Part shown: positions 11,567 through 23,384 of the stretch, piece by piece
Layout of the letters: each line of letters opens with the position of its first letter
How positions within the stretch are numbered: position 1 is the first letter of the stretch
Origin: Sitta carolinensis
Lineage: Eukaryota > Chordata > Aves > Passeriformes > Sittidae
NCBI GenBank assembly: GCA_032173965.1
Contig: JAVUNC010000019.1
Location: 3,658,501 to 3,722,500, forward strand
Direction: 5' to 3'
Length of the DNA stretch: 64,000 nt
Made by a program: the position numbers and the translations under genes
Notes under the pieces: generated by a model
What the model saw: the letters and a program-made list of their open reading frames with translations, nothing else
Databases searched by the model: none
Told to the model about the DNA's origin: nothing

Positions 11567-12270
11567 CACACACGACAGACCCAACTATAAGCAGAAGGTG
11601 ATCTGCTGTGAAATGATTCCCCCAGCTCTTCCATCGGCTGCTCTGGCCAAGATAACCGGTTACTCGGCATCATTGCGTGTCGTACAGATTCTCAGAGGAA
11701 GGTGCCAAACCCTTCTTATTTTAGCATGATGTGTTATAGAGCTGCTCTTCTTTTGTGGTGCAGGGCTTTGTTGTTGGTTTCAAAACACTTGATGCTGGGT
11801 GTGGCGTGCAGAAGCCCTGTCCCTGGGAAGGAGAGCTCTCCGTGTCCCCGCAGTTTCCAGCAGCGGTTGTTGTTTTTGCTCCCCTGGTTGCAGGAGGACT
11901 CTTCTGCTGCCTGAGTGCTCTGCATCGGGAGAGTGTCCTGGACAATCCAACCCCTGCCTGGCTCTGCTTCCTCGGCTGTTGTTGTTTGTGTTGCTTAGGG
12001 TACCAAGTTGTTTCGGCTGCAGCTTCTTCCTTTCCCGTGCTTCTCTAAATTCTGCTACTACCCCTGCTGTAACCTTGTACTTGTAAACTAAATGAATTGC
12101 TGCAAGACGAGCCAAATGAGCCTGCTGGCGACACACAGGGCACTATCTCCCTAGAAACACCCTCTGTAAACTGAAACCAGCCAGCCAGCACCAACAAAAT
12201 CCTTGCACCCATTCTGACACGTAGACTCAATTTTTTAGCAGAGACGCAAGCAGAGAAAAAGCTTCCCCGG
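11567..12270. promoter_or_regulatory. CpG-richer patch, possible regulatory element
   Basis: By eye I count about 20 CpG dinucleotides in some 700 bp, including ACCGGTTACTCGGC, TGCGTGTCGTAC, CCTCGGC, TTTCGGC and CCCCGGG, in a window that is otherwise very poor in CpG. The patch falls short of a formal CpG island. Several open frames overlap on both strands (up to 118 codons, minus strand 11780-12136), as expected from the composition, and none looks like a known protein. A distal enhancer, an unmethylated element or an alternative first exon would all fit. Nothing in the sequence decides among them. Confidence 0.25.
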
Positions 12271-14496
12271 GATAATGGATTTTGGATTAAATAGACCAGT
12301 CATTAGGGTGTCAGTTTTTCTCAGCTGGTAATGAATCCTCAAATCCCAAAGAGTTTATTTGAAAATGTACAGATGGAAAGGCAAACAGATGAGAACATAT
12401 GCAAGTTTGCGTAGTTGTTTATTTCTAATTTGCACAAACATTTTCATATGGGTAGGTGCTCCTGAAACTTAACATTGGATTTCAAATGCCCCGTTTAAAC
12501 TTAAACATTCTGCGTCAAAAAATAAATCACAGGCAAGAAATTGGCACTGATTTCAATAGAACCTGTCAATTTATACCAGGTGAAGGTCAGGTTTTAAATT
12601 TCTTAGACTCCACTGTTTCTTGTAACCACAACTCTGAGTAGATGGTAGAGTAGAGCAGATCCCCAGTAACAGAGGAATGATGGATGGTGTTTCTGTGGGA
12701 TATGCTCTTTCTCCCAGCCATAAAACATAGAAAAGGAGTGTTCCACCAGTTTTTAAAGAATCTGGAGGGCTTCTCTTCTCCCTGGTGTTGTGCATATGGA
12801 GAAGGCATCAAATCAAATGTCTGTCATCCTTAATGGAAAAATTCTCACTTACTTCAGCATTCAGTAGGTCACCTTTAAGACATCTGTGTAGTTTCATGAG
12901 GCTGCTCCAAAAAATTAAGGAAAAATTGGTCCTCTCTTTTTTTTTTCCATTTCAAAGTGACAATAAAGCATCTTTTTTCAATAAACTCACATTAAGTGAG
13001 AGTTAAATAAATAAACTGTGGCATTTCACAAAGCACTCTGTACAAATTATAATCTAACTGACCCTTTGGGATTTGAGCTATTTCAGCTCAAAGGATACCT
13101 ACAGGCAACACTCTAAAAGTCCTAAGACATTTTTTCCTGACCATAATCAGAGGGAAAATCTATGGGCTAGAATGGCTAAATTTCAAGTACTCTCCTTTTA
13201 TCCTTGCAAATTGTTTCATTGTTTCTTATTTTAGCTTTTTCAAGAGCGCTTTCCTTAGCTGAGAAGAAAAAAGCACTAGAAAATCGTTAGCTTCACGTGC
13301 CTGAAGACAACATGCCTCAATCCAGTTTTACAAGATACTCATGACTGAAAGCAGATCATGATTTCTGAATGCTCCCCTGTTCTCTGCAAGCTCAAAACCC
13401 CTACAGTTTTGTTTGCATATTCCTTCTTCTGGGACCACTTTCTCTCCATCAGAATATTATATTTTCCTGTAAAGCTCTGCTTTAGGATTTCTAGGGTTGA
13501 TGTTTCAGGTAAAGTTTAGGTGATCCTTCCTGAATGTAAGGAAAATGCCTTCAAATCCAGCACATGGCTTCCTCTTTTTCACACAGTCCTTTTTTGTGCA
13601 TAAGCCTGTATAAAATGTGGTCACAAATTCTATGTGAATCTATGAGAAGAATACGAATGCAGGGGAGCTCCCTGCTTTAGGAGAACAATATTCTTTTAAA
13701 ATGCAATGTAAGTACAACACACAAAAAGTAAAATATGTTCTTTCCTTCCATGAATTTCAACATTTTTTGGCTTTTAGATAAATGAATGCTTATACAAAAA
13801 TTATAAACAAAGTCAAAATAGTGTAATAATTTAATTTCTGAGAAAAGTTTTCAGATGCTGTCCAGGACTTGTGTTCTGAGTAGACAAAAGTAGCGTGTTT
13901 TGGTTTTGCCTGATGTGACATCTTTGAGACCAGCTGCCAAATAGCACAAAAGAAAGCAAACCTACTGTTCCTCAAAGCAAATATAATCTTACAGAGCAGA
14001 AGGGGCAGGGAAATCTGTTAGATGAAAATAATACAGGGAAGCTAGAAGAGGATGAAAAAGAGAGACACTTAAAGGAGATTGACTTTTTTTGTTCTTACAA
14101 AGTCATTTGACCATTTGACAACAGGCACTGAGGCACAATATATAGTTGTAATATATAGTTGTACCATGCCTTTTAGCTGTATTTGTTACAAATACAGTAT
14201 AAGTCATATCTTTCTGTGTCATTTTCATTGGACTAGATGAGCTGGAAGAAGAACACTGCAGACTTTGGGCTAGTGAGGTACCAGCCCTTGCAAAAAACTC
14301 AAAACTACTTCTTCCCATTGTGCTTAAGTGTAGTCCAGTACTACATTGCAATGCTACAATATAAGCTGTACTATTTTGGTAAAATTAATTTCTTCCTGTG
14401 TCACTCATTATTCAAAGAGATTCATATGACATTTGGTTTACAAAAATTATTTTCTTAAGGGTGAAATAAAAAACTTCTGAGATGTAGAAGACACAG
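12271..14496. other. Unique non-coding sequence
   Basis: No gene is visible. The sequence is A/T-rich with short T runs. A small direct repeat of ATATATAGTTGTA occurs twice in tandem near 14137-14162. Nothing else is supported. Confidence 0.5.
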
Positions 14497-14785
14497 GATC
14501 ATAGGATAACTCAGGCTGGAAGGATGTAATTTAGTTCTGCCACTTGTAGGCAGCAGGGTTATTGATTAAGCACAGTTGGGTTATTTATGTCTTTATTCAA
14601 TAGGATCTTCAAAACCCACAGAGATGGAGGCTGCACAAATCTTTCTGGGCAGCTTTGTGCTTCAAGAGGGAAAGAATGGATCATTCCTTCTGCTTTACAA
14701 ACTGGGATGCCAGCCTCCAGTTAGAAATCCAGTTCTCCTGGAGAGCTTGTGTTGTCTTGTCTCCCTGAATGAGTGGAAAGATAAG
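14497..14785 (-). mobile_element. CR1 LINE 3' fragment, diverged
   Basis: The fragment opens with GGATCATAGGATAACTCAGG, the complement of a CR1 3' tail, and continues through a stretch matching the reverse complement of the CR1 3' region: a block on a damaged GGATCTTCAAAACCCACAGAG, then AGAAATCCAGTTCTCCTGGA. It is diverged and has indels. The right-hand boundary is approximate. The 146-codon open frame at 14576-15016 starts inside this antisense CR1 sequence and is not a credible gene. Confidence 0.6.
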
Positions 14786-17020
14786 CAGTGCTCTGGATTT
14801 TGTTCCTATTTAGGAGCTGTATTATTTTTAAAGATTCATAACTGTGAAGTTTTTGAGACATCATTAGAAAGACTAACACATTTTTCATGGAAAATCTTAA
14901 AAATATTTATAACTTATGAAAAACTAAAAGATATGACAGAAAATACATACAGTACTCAGACCAGTTGTGTAATTTTGAGAGGAATATGCTATATGCTGAA
15001 CTTTTATGCTCCTTGAGAAGATTTAGTTCCTGCCATGACTGGAAATCTCAGTTCAACTTTAACTGTGAAGTCTCTATTCACTGCCATAGTAAAGATCAAC
15101 CTTGAACTACTCTCAGTCCTTGAAGACTTGAGAATTGGTGCAGTCCCTTTGTCTTTTAATTTATAGAGTGATCATACTGAAGTGTTTAAACTAAGAATAA
15201 CATTGTCATAAAAACCAACTCGATTCCTGTTGTTACTATGCTGATTTCTATGGACTCTATTCCTTATTATGGCTAAACAATGTAATATTTAAAAATGTAG
15301 ATTTTTTTTCCCTATGTGAATTGCCATTATCCCATTTAACTCCATCAAACTATCTTCAAAGCTCAGTTTAGCTCCAAAGAAACATTTCTTTATGTATATA
15401 CCTTCATATATTGCTTTCCTCATCCAATTAAGATTTCATTGTTTTCAGATATACATTAGCCTTACTGTGCAACACAAAACACAGAAATACACAGGGGCAT
15501 TTACTTTTACCTACCATCTTTCTCTTTAAATGTCATCATGAGAACACAGTTGTTTAACAGAAGGCAAATTGTTTAAATGTAGATGCAGAAAAGCATCTCT
15601 AAGATAAGGCTCCAGTGGAAATCAAGTGGGAAAGTGAATGTGAAGAGCAGCAGGACAGATGGCAGGGGTATAAGGCAAAGCAAGTGTGAAATTAAGAACT
15701 TTGTAGACACAGCAAACAATTAATTAAAGGTATGCCCTGGGTCACTGTGGTCCAAATTGCTACAGATGCAGCGCTGTCCACAGAATGGTCTGCATTACTG
15801 TGGTTTGTTCATTTATATGAACCCTTACTTGAGTTTATTTCAAACAGGCATGTGGCCACAAGGAAATGCAACTTCAGCAGGTGACTCTGGCATGTAAGGA
15901 TAACCCCCACCCCAGAATTTGCCTCTCCCCACACTTCCACTCTGCTGCCAGCCCTCCCTTCCTGTTCTAGGTCAAGCCCAGACTGGCAGTTCTCAGGCTT
16001 CAGGTCTGGGTCAGAGTGGGCTCTGCACCTTGTCTTGCAGAGAAACCCTTTGGGTTACTCCAAAAGGCTGAACAGTCACAGAACATGAGCAGCTGCACCA
16101 GTGCTCAGGACAAAAAAATCCCTGTGCCCTGCCTCAGGAAAACCCCACAGGAACTGGGTTTGAGGAAGGAGTCTTCAAAATTTTTCCCAGTCTGCCTGTT
16201 CCAAGCATCCTTTCACTGGGAAGAGGTGACAAATAATTATCTTCCACACATTTACTACAGATGGAGGTGTAGATGTAGACTCACAGAGAGACAGATCAAT
16301 AGATGGATATCTAGATGGACATACAGATAACTAGATAAATCAATGTAAACTGGATGTAGATATATATAGATACAGAAAGGGAAGGAGAAAAGTTAAGACA
16401 GACTTACATGAGCCACAGCTTTTTCAGCCCCCAAGACAGAACCATAGTGTGACTGAGACAGCACTTTGGAGGGATAAGAACATGAATCAGCCCCAAGATG
16501 AGTGTTATTGAGGCTGCAAATATTAATACGTAATCTAAGGAGATTTCTTCCATCAGCTAGAGGTAAAGAATGGGTATTTTTGTTCAGAAACTTTCTAGAA
16601 AACTGAGATTCAACTTTATACCTTGCTGAGCTAACTGTATTCCTGCTCTCCTTGTTACAGGATACATCTGGTTTGCTCATTACTGTGCAAAGAGGAACTG
16701 TGTTATTGTACCAGACAGTAACCTGAGGCTATCTGCAATCATCATTTCCATTTTTCTCTTGCTTTAATGAAGGCTTCTCCATTACTGCTTCTAGTACAAC
16801 AAGAGCATTTAGCTTTCCTCACCACTGAATTATATCAGTAGTGATTGCATTAGGAAAGTGTCTTAGAGCTTTCAGAAAAGCTGGGTGAAAGTATTTTAGT
16901 AGAAATTATTTCTGATGGAAAAGACAAGTTGCTGTTTAAGAGCTTTATATTTCTTAAAGGAAATATGTAATATTAGCAATGTCTGTTAATGAGAAATCTG
17001 AGAGTGTATAATTTTGAACA
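14786..17020. other. Unique non-coding sequence with a simple repeat
   Basis: No gene is visible. The first part is A/T-rich. A somewhat GC-richer patch lies at about 15890-16230. A degenerate GATA/GGAT-like repeat follows at 16258-16375. Nothing else was recognised. Confidence 0.5.
16258..16375. repeat. Degenerate (GAT/GGAT)n-type simple repeat
   Basis: The stretch is dense in TAGATGG, AGATAGAT-like and TAGATATATATAG phrases without a strict period. It looks like an old tetranucleotide microsatellite that has decayed by point mutation. Confidence 0.6.
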
Positions 17021-17149
17021 TCATAGAATGGCCTGGGTTGGAAGGCACCTTAGAGATAAACTTTCTCCTCTGCCATGGGCAGGGACACCTTTCACTAGAT
17101 CAAGTTGTTCAGAGCCCCATCCAATCTGGCCTTGAACACTTCCAAGGAA
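17021..17149 (-). mobile_element. CR1 LINE 3' end, well preserved
   Basis: The stretch reads as the reverse complement of the canonical bird CR1 3' end: TCATAGAATGGCCTGGGTTG, then GGAAGGCACCTTAGAG, GCCATGGGCAGGGACACCT, TTCACTAGATCAAGTTG, AGAGCCCCATCCAATCTGGC and CTTGAACACTTCCAAGGA. This is the clearest CR1 match in the window. Only about 130 bp remain, so it is strongly 5'-truncated, as most CR1 copies are. Confidence 0.95.
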
Positions 17150-20100
17150 CATCATATGAAAATTTTTGATTTAGATAAGGAACAATACCTTAATATTGCT
17201 TAAAATTGTATTAGAATTTTAATTTTAATATTAAAGCTATGCAGCATCTTTAGAGAATTATATATACTGTTACTTTCAATAGCTGAGTTATTAAAATATA
17301 ATATACTATAGTGTTTCAACGTGGTTAATTTAAAATGTATTAACAAGAGAATTAATGTCGCATGAAGCTGATGCTATCAAAATGAAACACTTCCGTGAAT
17401 TTGAAGCAAACTTTTGTTCATGGAGGAAGCACAAATATTTTAGTTTTAACTCCTGAAAATGAAAACTTTTTTACTTTTTCAAATGAAAACCAGTTTTGGA
17501 ACACTGCATTTCCCACTGGAGTTAGGAATTCTGTTTCTCTGACCAGTTCTTGTCAAATAAATTTGTCCTTTGAGAATCATTGTTACAGATGTTCACACCT
17601 CAATACATCTATGGATACAGGAAAGAGATACTGTAGTTCAATGTATTACTAACAGGTATAGAGATTCTGAATGCCACAGCTGCAGTTCTGCTTTCCTGTT
17701 GTTGTACCACACAGCTCTCTATAAACTTATTAATTGTTCTATTTCATTTCTCCCAAATCCAGTTGGGACAATACATCATATTTTAACTCACTGTCACCTG
17801 TGAAGTTTTAGAAGCTTCTTTTTGCGTGTCCTTTCAAGGAATTAAATACTAAAGCCTGGAAAAGATTGCTATGATAATTTAATGATATCTCCTGCAAAGC
17901 ACTGAGATAAGTTGAACTAAAATATCTGGGGTTTTAAAAATCTGTGTTAAAGATGCAGGAATCCATAGCCCTTACTAAGTTGTTGTGATAAGTATTATAT
18001 TCATTGTAAACAGAAGCTTTTGTCCAGAGGAAACCTCCCCTACACTTGCAGTTTCCATATCCTGGGCCTCTAATGCAACACATTTGGAGAATGGAAAGTA
18101 ATTGGAATTGAAAGAGCTATGGAAAGAAATAGAAAACCATGCAATTGTTACTTTTAGCCCAATATCCTCTCTTTTCTAAAATCAGATATGTTACATTAAT
18201 ATGCAAGAGTAGAGTGATTACTAAAAGGCATGTAATAGCACAGATTTTTCCCTAATGCCCTTCACTTAGAATCTGGCTTACACAATGAGGCAGATGAGTT
18301 TATATCCCTTGCAAATATTTTAATAAAACAGTATCCAAAGTGACAGTGAATATTTTTATTATCCATATAAATGGCCCATCACTTCCTAAATCCTGTTAAG
18401 CTTTTGGCCTCAATAATATCCTGTGGTCATGTGCTACAGAAGTTAATATAAGCTATGTGAAAAAATGTTTTCTTTGATTCAATTATGTTATCTTTCAACT
18501 CCATCAAATATCTCTGGGTTTTTAAAATACAAAAAGGGAGATGGTTTGATTCACCCCTTTAATTCCAAGAGAGCTTTCGATTCTTCTGTGCTTGCTATTC
18601 CATAGAAAAGTTTGGGAAAAAAATCTGAAAGCTTCTGAACCCTAAATTTTTCTAGAATGAAACCCAAGCATCAGATTTCCAAATTTTGGAGAGGTCTCCT
18701 ACATTTCCACCCCCTCTACTTCTGGTTTCCATTTAGAAGGATTGTTGAAATACCATGAGGACGGCTGCTTTCACTGCCATGACAGGAAGCAGGAGTGTTG
18801 GAAATGTCACAAGCAAGTCTGTGCTTACAAGATTCCCATCCCAACAGAGCAGTCTCAAGAAGTTACTTCGTGTAGTTTAGATGTGGTTCAGATAAACATC
18901 TAAACTTCTGAATACTTACACAAGCTGAATCTGAGCTCTGAAACTTCTCAGGTTTGTCTGTCACAGACACTGACATGGTGTAAAATTTCAATAAACAAAG
19001 CAATGCACCAATTGGCATGGAAGCATTGCTCCTCCTGCCCTCTAATCCTGCATCTGTTCCTCCTTTATACAGTGCTTTATCAAAAATAAGTCCAAAGACA
19101 CCACAGGTGTGATACTCAGAGTCATCTCTGCTGCACCATAAGTGCCCTGAGTGATCTCAAGTGGGAAACCAGATTTCCTCAGGCAGCTCCTCCATTTCCA
19201 GGTCTCTGCCTGCTCTCCCCTTCCTGAGCACACCAAGTTGCTGCTCCCAGGGGCACATGCAGGAACCCTTGACCTGAATCCTTCTTGTCCTGATAAATAT
19301 GAGAAGGGCAGGAGAAGAAAGAGGTGAGGAATGAGTGACCACAATAGCCAGCAAGAGAAGTGCAAGCACCTGGCCTTTCTCAGCAGGAAGGCACTAAAAT
19401 TTTGCATTCTTTGGCCAGGTCTTGCAGCTGTACAGCCACACACTGACCCTTACCTGGGACCCAGCAGGTGATAATGTGTTAATTATAGATAATTTCCAGA
19501 GCAATCTGCACACCCCCACTCCTCCTTTCCCTGGTGCTTTGGTGCCAGGGGTAGCAGCACCAGAAACAATGTCCACTCAGAACACATCCAACAGAAAGGG
19601 AGGCAGGAGCTCTCAACAAACACTTCTGCATTCCTGCATTTTGAGTGGACATTTTGTCCTGGTGCCTATGGACCACCCCTGGTGTGGAAGCTGCACTTAC
19701 AGGAATAGTGGGGGAGAGCAGGAATGAAATTCCTTCACTGCTATCAAACAAAGAATTAAACTATGAGAATCTCCTCAGCTGGGAGTGTTGTCAAGCCAAA
19801 ATGCAGTGGTAAAACTCCAGAACAGCTGCTGTGAAGGCAAGGGAAGGCACACTGAGTTCTCACTCTGTGCAAAAGGAAGCCCAGGGAGCATTTCTCTCCC
19901 TCCTCTCCACTCTCAGAGCTGCTTTAACCCAAGTTAAGGACACTGGGGTAAAGCTTCATCATCACAGGTCTTCAGTGCACTGGCAAATCTCCAATTTTCC
20001 CACTGGCTCGACTGGGCCTCCAGTAGAAATGGTGTATATTCATGGAAGAATCTATTTTTGAAGGGTTCTGTGGTTTCTCCATGTCCTGACGTGTGTATTT

Positions 20101-20812
20101 CCCATACAACTATGACCAGACATCTGACTTTGAGCATACATATCCTTGGGGTTCAGGCTCTTATAATGATGGACAAGCAAGTTTATACAAAAAGAGAAAG
20201 GCATATCAGCACAGGTCTCAGCATAAAGCTTGTATTTGGGGTTAAAAATATTCTTAACTTCTTTTCTCTTTTGGGTTGTTTACATGTGGGTGTCTTCTGC
20301 TATTCTTCATCCCAGCTTGGAAAAAAAAAATGGATATACTGATTTACAATGAGAAAGACTGTTCTTTTTCTGTTTCTAGCACAGATAGATTTAGGAAGTA
20401 CAGAGATCTTACAAGGGAAGGTCTTCTCAAGAACTCCTAAATTATTCATGATTCACTTAAGTGTCCAGTTTTTCCTGAACTCCACTCAAGTCAGTGGAAC
20501 TGCAGCAGAAGCAGAATCATTTTTTAAACCTTTTTCAGTTGGTCAGGGCTTTCTGTTTCTCACTCATAATGTATTTCTGATCTCAGAAAAAGGCTCTTTT
20601 GGTCATCACTTGGATGACACTAGGAGTGGTAGTGAGACCTGCACAGAGTTAAAGGCTGAATTATGCGTGCTTAACACATTAAGACAATCCCACACATCCA
20701 CATTATGACCCAGTGACAGCCATGGAGAGGTAAAATGTGTTGGAGACATGAAGGGTAAGGATATTTTAATGATTTTTTGTCTTTCTCTGCCTATCTGGTA
20801 GTAGGGAGAGAA
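17150..20812. other. Unique non-coding sequence
   Basis: No gene or recognised repeat is visible. Sequence up to about 18700 is A/T-rich. From 18960 to 19930 it is richer in GC, and overlapping open frames of 60-133 codons appear on both strands (for example 19042-19443 minus) without recognisable domains. Confidence 0.5.
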
Positions 20813-20866
20813 AGTAACAGAAGCAATTATTTCAAACCAGTAACAGAAGCAATTATTTCAAACCAG
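20813..20866. repeat. Perfect 26-bp tandem duplication
   Basis: Two identical 26-bp copies (unit start AGTAACAGAAGCAATTATTT) lie head to tail, with two further bases (AG) of a third copy. Identity of the copies points to a recent slippage or duplication event. Confidence 0.95.
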
Positions 20867-23137
20867 AGTACTTAATTGTTTCTCTATGAAGTCACACTTT
20901 TGCAGAGGCTGTACATTTCAATTCTTATGAAAAGGTAGCATTTTAAGAGGCTTTGTTTCTTCACACTTAAAACCAGCCTGAACTCTAATAACACATCCTA
21001 TTCGACCAGTAAGCCCAATTTCATTTTGTTTTGTTTTGTTTCATTGCATTAGAAGAATCAAGATGATGCAGTCCACACGGAATGCAAACCATGGCACTGG
21101 ATCACAAATTATATGGAAATATGCCTTTCATCTTAATTATAGACTGGACAGGGGAATGTACTATATTCTCTCATAAATGTGAGACCAGGGAAACTTTCCC
21201 AGGGTGTTTTGCTTTTACATTTCTGACTCTTATTTGGTTGAAAACTTATCAACCCATGTGATCCTGAGCTGTCTGACTTTCCATGATAAGACCGAAAGTA
21301 TGTAGGAAATGTTTTCCCAGCACTGCCAGAAAAGGTCTAAAGGACTGGGATATTAAAGTCACAAATTGCTGTTTCTTCATAACCCTTTCAAATACTGTCC
21401 CATGGCTGAAATGGTAACTATTTTCAGATACCCAGGTAATTTTGAAAAATCTTTCTCCACTCTAACCAAATGTTTTATATCTCCAGTCTTGTTGTTTCTT
21501 CCTCCAGACTGCAGACATTTTGCTAATTTTATCCTGGGTTGTTTTGTTTAGAAGTAAAGCAAAGCAGAGGTTTTTAGCTTTTGAAAAAGGGCCAAATCCC
21601 ACTCAAAAGGGGCATACATGTAGTACTGAAATCTGCTGCCCTGCAATCCCAAGGCACTAGGGATCATCACTGTTTTATCTGCTTTGACCCATTATCATTC
21701 ACTCTACAGGTGCATCCTGATAAGATCTCATTTAAACTGTTACAGGAAGAGGTAGTCAAAAATATTTCACTGTCACACAAAACCATTTAAATAATGCTAT
21801 TTTTCTCAGAGTACTTAGAGGGATGGATATAATCTCAAATACTTTTGCACATTAGAAATGAAATGTGCATCGACTGCCTCTACATATGAACATTTCCAGA
21901 AATATTAATTCCTAATGACTCAAACAAAGGGGATTCCCAGTGAGCACCCTGAGCAGCATTTTCTCAGGAGTTACTCACAGTTGCTCTCACTTGTCTTATA
22001 TGGCTTTAAGCCCTTTTGAAAATTGTGTCCTCTCCATTTTTAATTTTTCAAAAGGAAGAACCTGTGTTCAGCCTGCCCCATATTCACACTTCTACTCTGT
22101 CATGGCTATAAACCATTCAGAACTAATGCACAGAGGCCTTCAGTTTGTCCCTGGGGTCAAAAGCTGTTGGAAAGGAGGAAATGTTAAGGGAACTAACATG
22201 TGTAAACAATTTGGCAGAGGTGTCCTAAAAATAAACCTTTGGAGTGGAATATAATACTAGCATTAGGAGTGGACAGAATGCAGGGAACAGTGGAACTGAA
22301 GTCAAGAGTCTTTGGATCATTTGAGATGATCTGAGCCAGCAGGTGGTAAATGTAGTTCAATATTAGCACACATCAAGTAATTTGTCTGCAAGCAAGAAAC
22401 TGATGCAAGGACTATTGTATGTGTTGAATTAAATAGCCATCCAGCATCATTCTCTGGAAAAAGACCTGGGACTTATTGTGGAAAAATAGAAAAATAATTG
22501 AAGCCAGCAGCCAGCTGCACAGCTGTGCTTAAAAGAAGATGAAAAATAAAAAAAAAAAAATAAAAAAAAAAAAAAAAAGGTGAAAAATGCAAGCAAAATG
22601 CCAGTTTGTAGTAGCCAAAGGATAGAAGGGCAAAGACAGGCAATGTGTTTTCTGTGTTAGCTATTTGCAAGAGCCTGTACAGAGTGCCAGTGATTGTACT
22701 GTGGGAAAGATATTATAGCCAAGGAAAGGGGGGAATGATGAGAGCAGCTCAGGAAAAAGCAAGGAAGAGTTAGGACTGGACAGTCCTAGAGAAAGGAGCT
22801 TCTGAGTGGCTTAATGAAATTGTATGTGTAAGAAAGGGAGTGTCTGAATACTCAGAAACATAAAATACCCTCCTTAAAGAGCTTTAAAACTTCATATATA
22901 AACTTCAAATTACAGTGCAAGAGTTAAATACTTAAACCAGCCATAGCCAGAAGAAAAAAGAAACTTCACATTTCAAAGATGAGGTCTGAAATCAATGGGA
23001 TGAGACAGAGTTAGACCAGCTGAAGATACAGTTTATCCAATCAGCTGCAGAGGAAGAGCATAAATCAATGATGAAAGGAGCTTATGTTTCATATTAATCA
23101 CTCACAAAAGCTCTGAGGAAGAAAACAACTGACTCAC
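20867..23137. other. Unique non-coding sequence
   Basis: No gene is visible. An A-rich tract lies at 22542-22578. The sequence before it (around 22450-22490, CTGGAAAAAGACCTGGGACT and a following phrase) weakly recalls a diverged CR1 body, but the match is too short and damaged to call. Confidence 0.5.
22542..22578. repeat. A-rich tract
   Basis: Three A runs, two of them 13 and 17 bases, are separated by single T bases. This is a simple A-rich repeat. Confidence 0.85.
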
Positions 23138-23384
23138 CTCCATTAGCATGGTGGGTGGAAAGCTGCTGGCTGTCTGCCTGCCTGTTTGCCCTCAGATAAT
23201 GCCTCTGGTGACTGCTGCTGCTTGGCTTGGGAAGGGGAATCCTCCTGAGACTTTTTGAGTTGCTTGCAAACCGGCGCTATTCCCTTGGAGATGAATTTCC
23301 CTGAGATATTCTTGTTTCCATGTCTTAACATCAGCCCGTCCAACTTCTCCCTCTAAAAAATGTGCTTTCCTTGAGGCGACTGTG
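23138..23384 (-). ncRNA. Weak candidate non-coding exon
   Basis: On the minus strand a good acceptor (GGCTCTCTGCAG) lies 247 bp before an excellent donor (GAG then GTGAGT). All three frames across the block contain stop codons, so it could only be a non-coding or untranslated exon. No promoter, partner exon or transcript evidence is available in the sequence. Chance pairing of splice-like motifs is quite possible. Confidence 0.15.

Noticed and set aside
14576..15016. 146-codon plus-strand open frame
   Set aside because: It starts inside an antisense CR1 fragment and continues into A/T-rich sequence, with no domain.
22440..22680. Possible CR1 body fragment before and after an A-rich tract
   Set aside because: Only one short phrase recalls CR1, and the rest cannot be followed.
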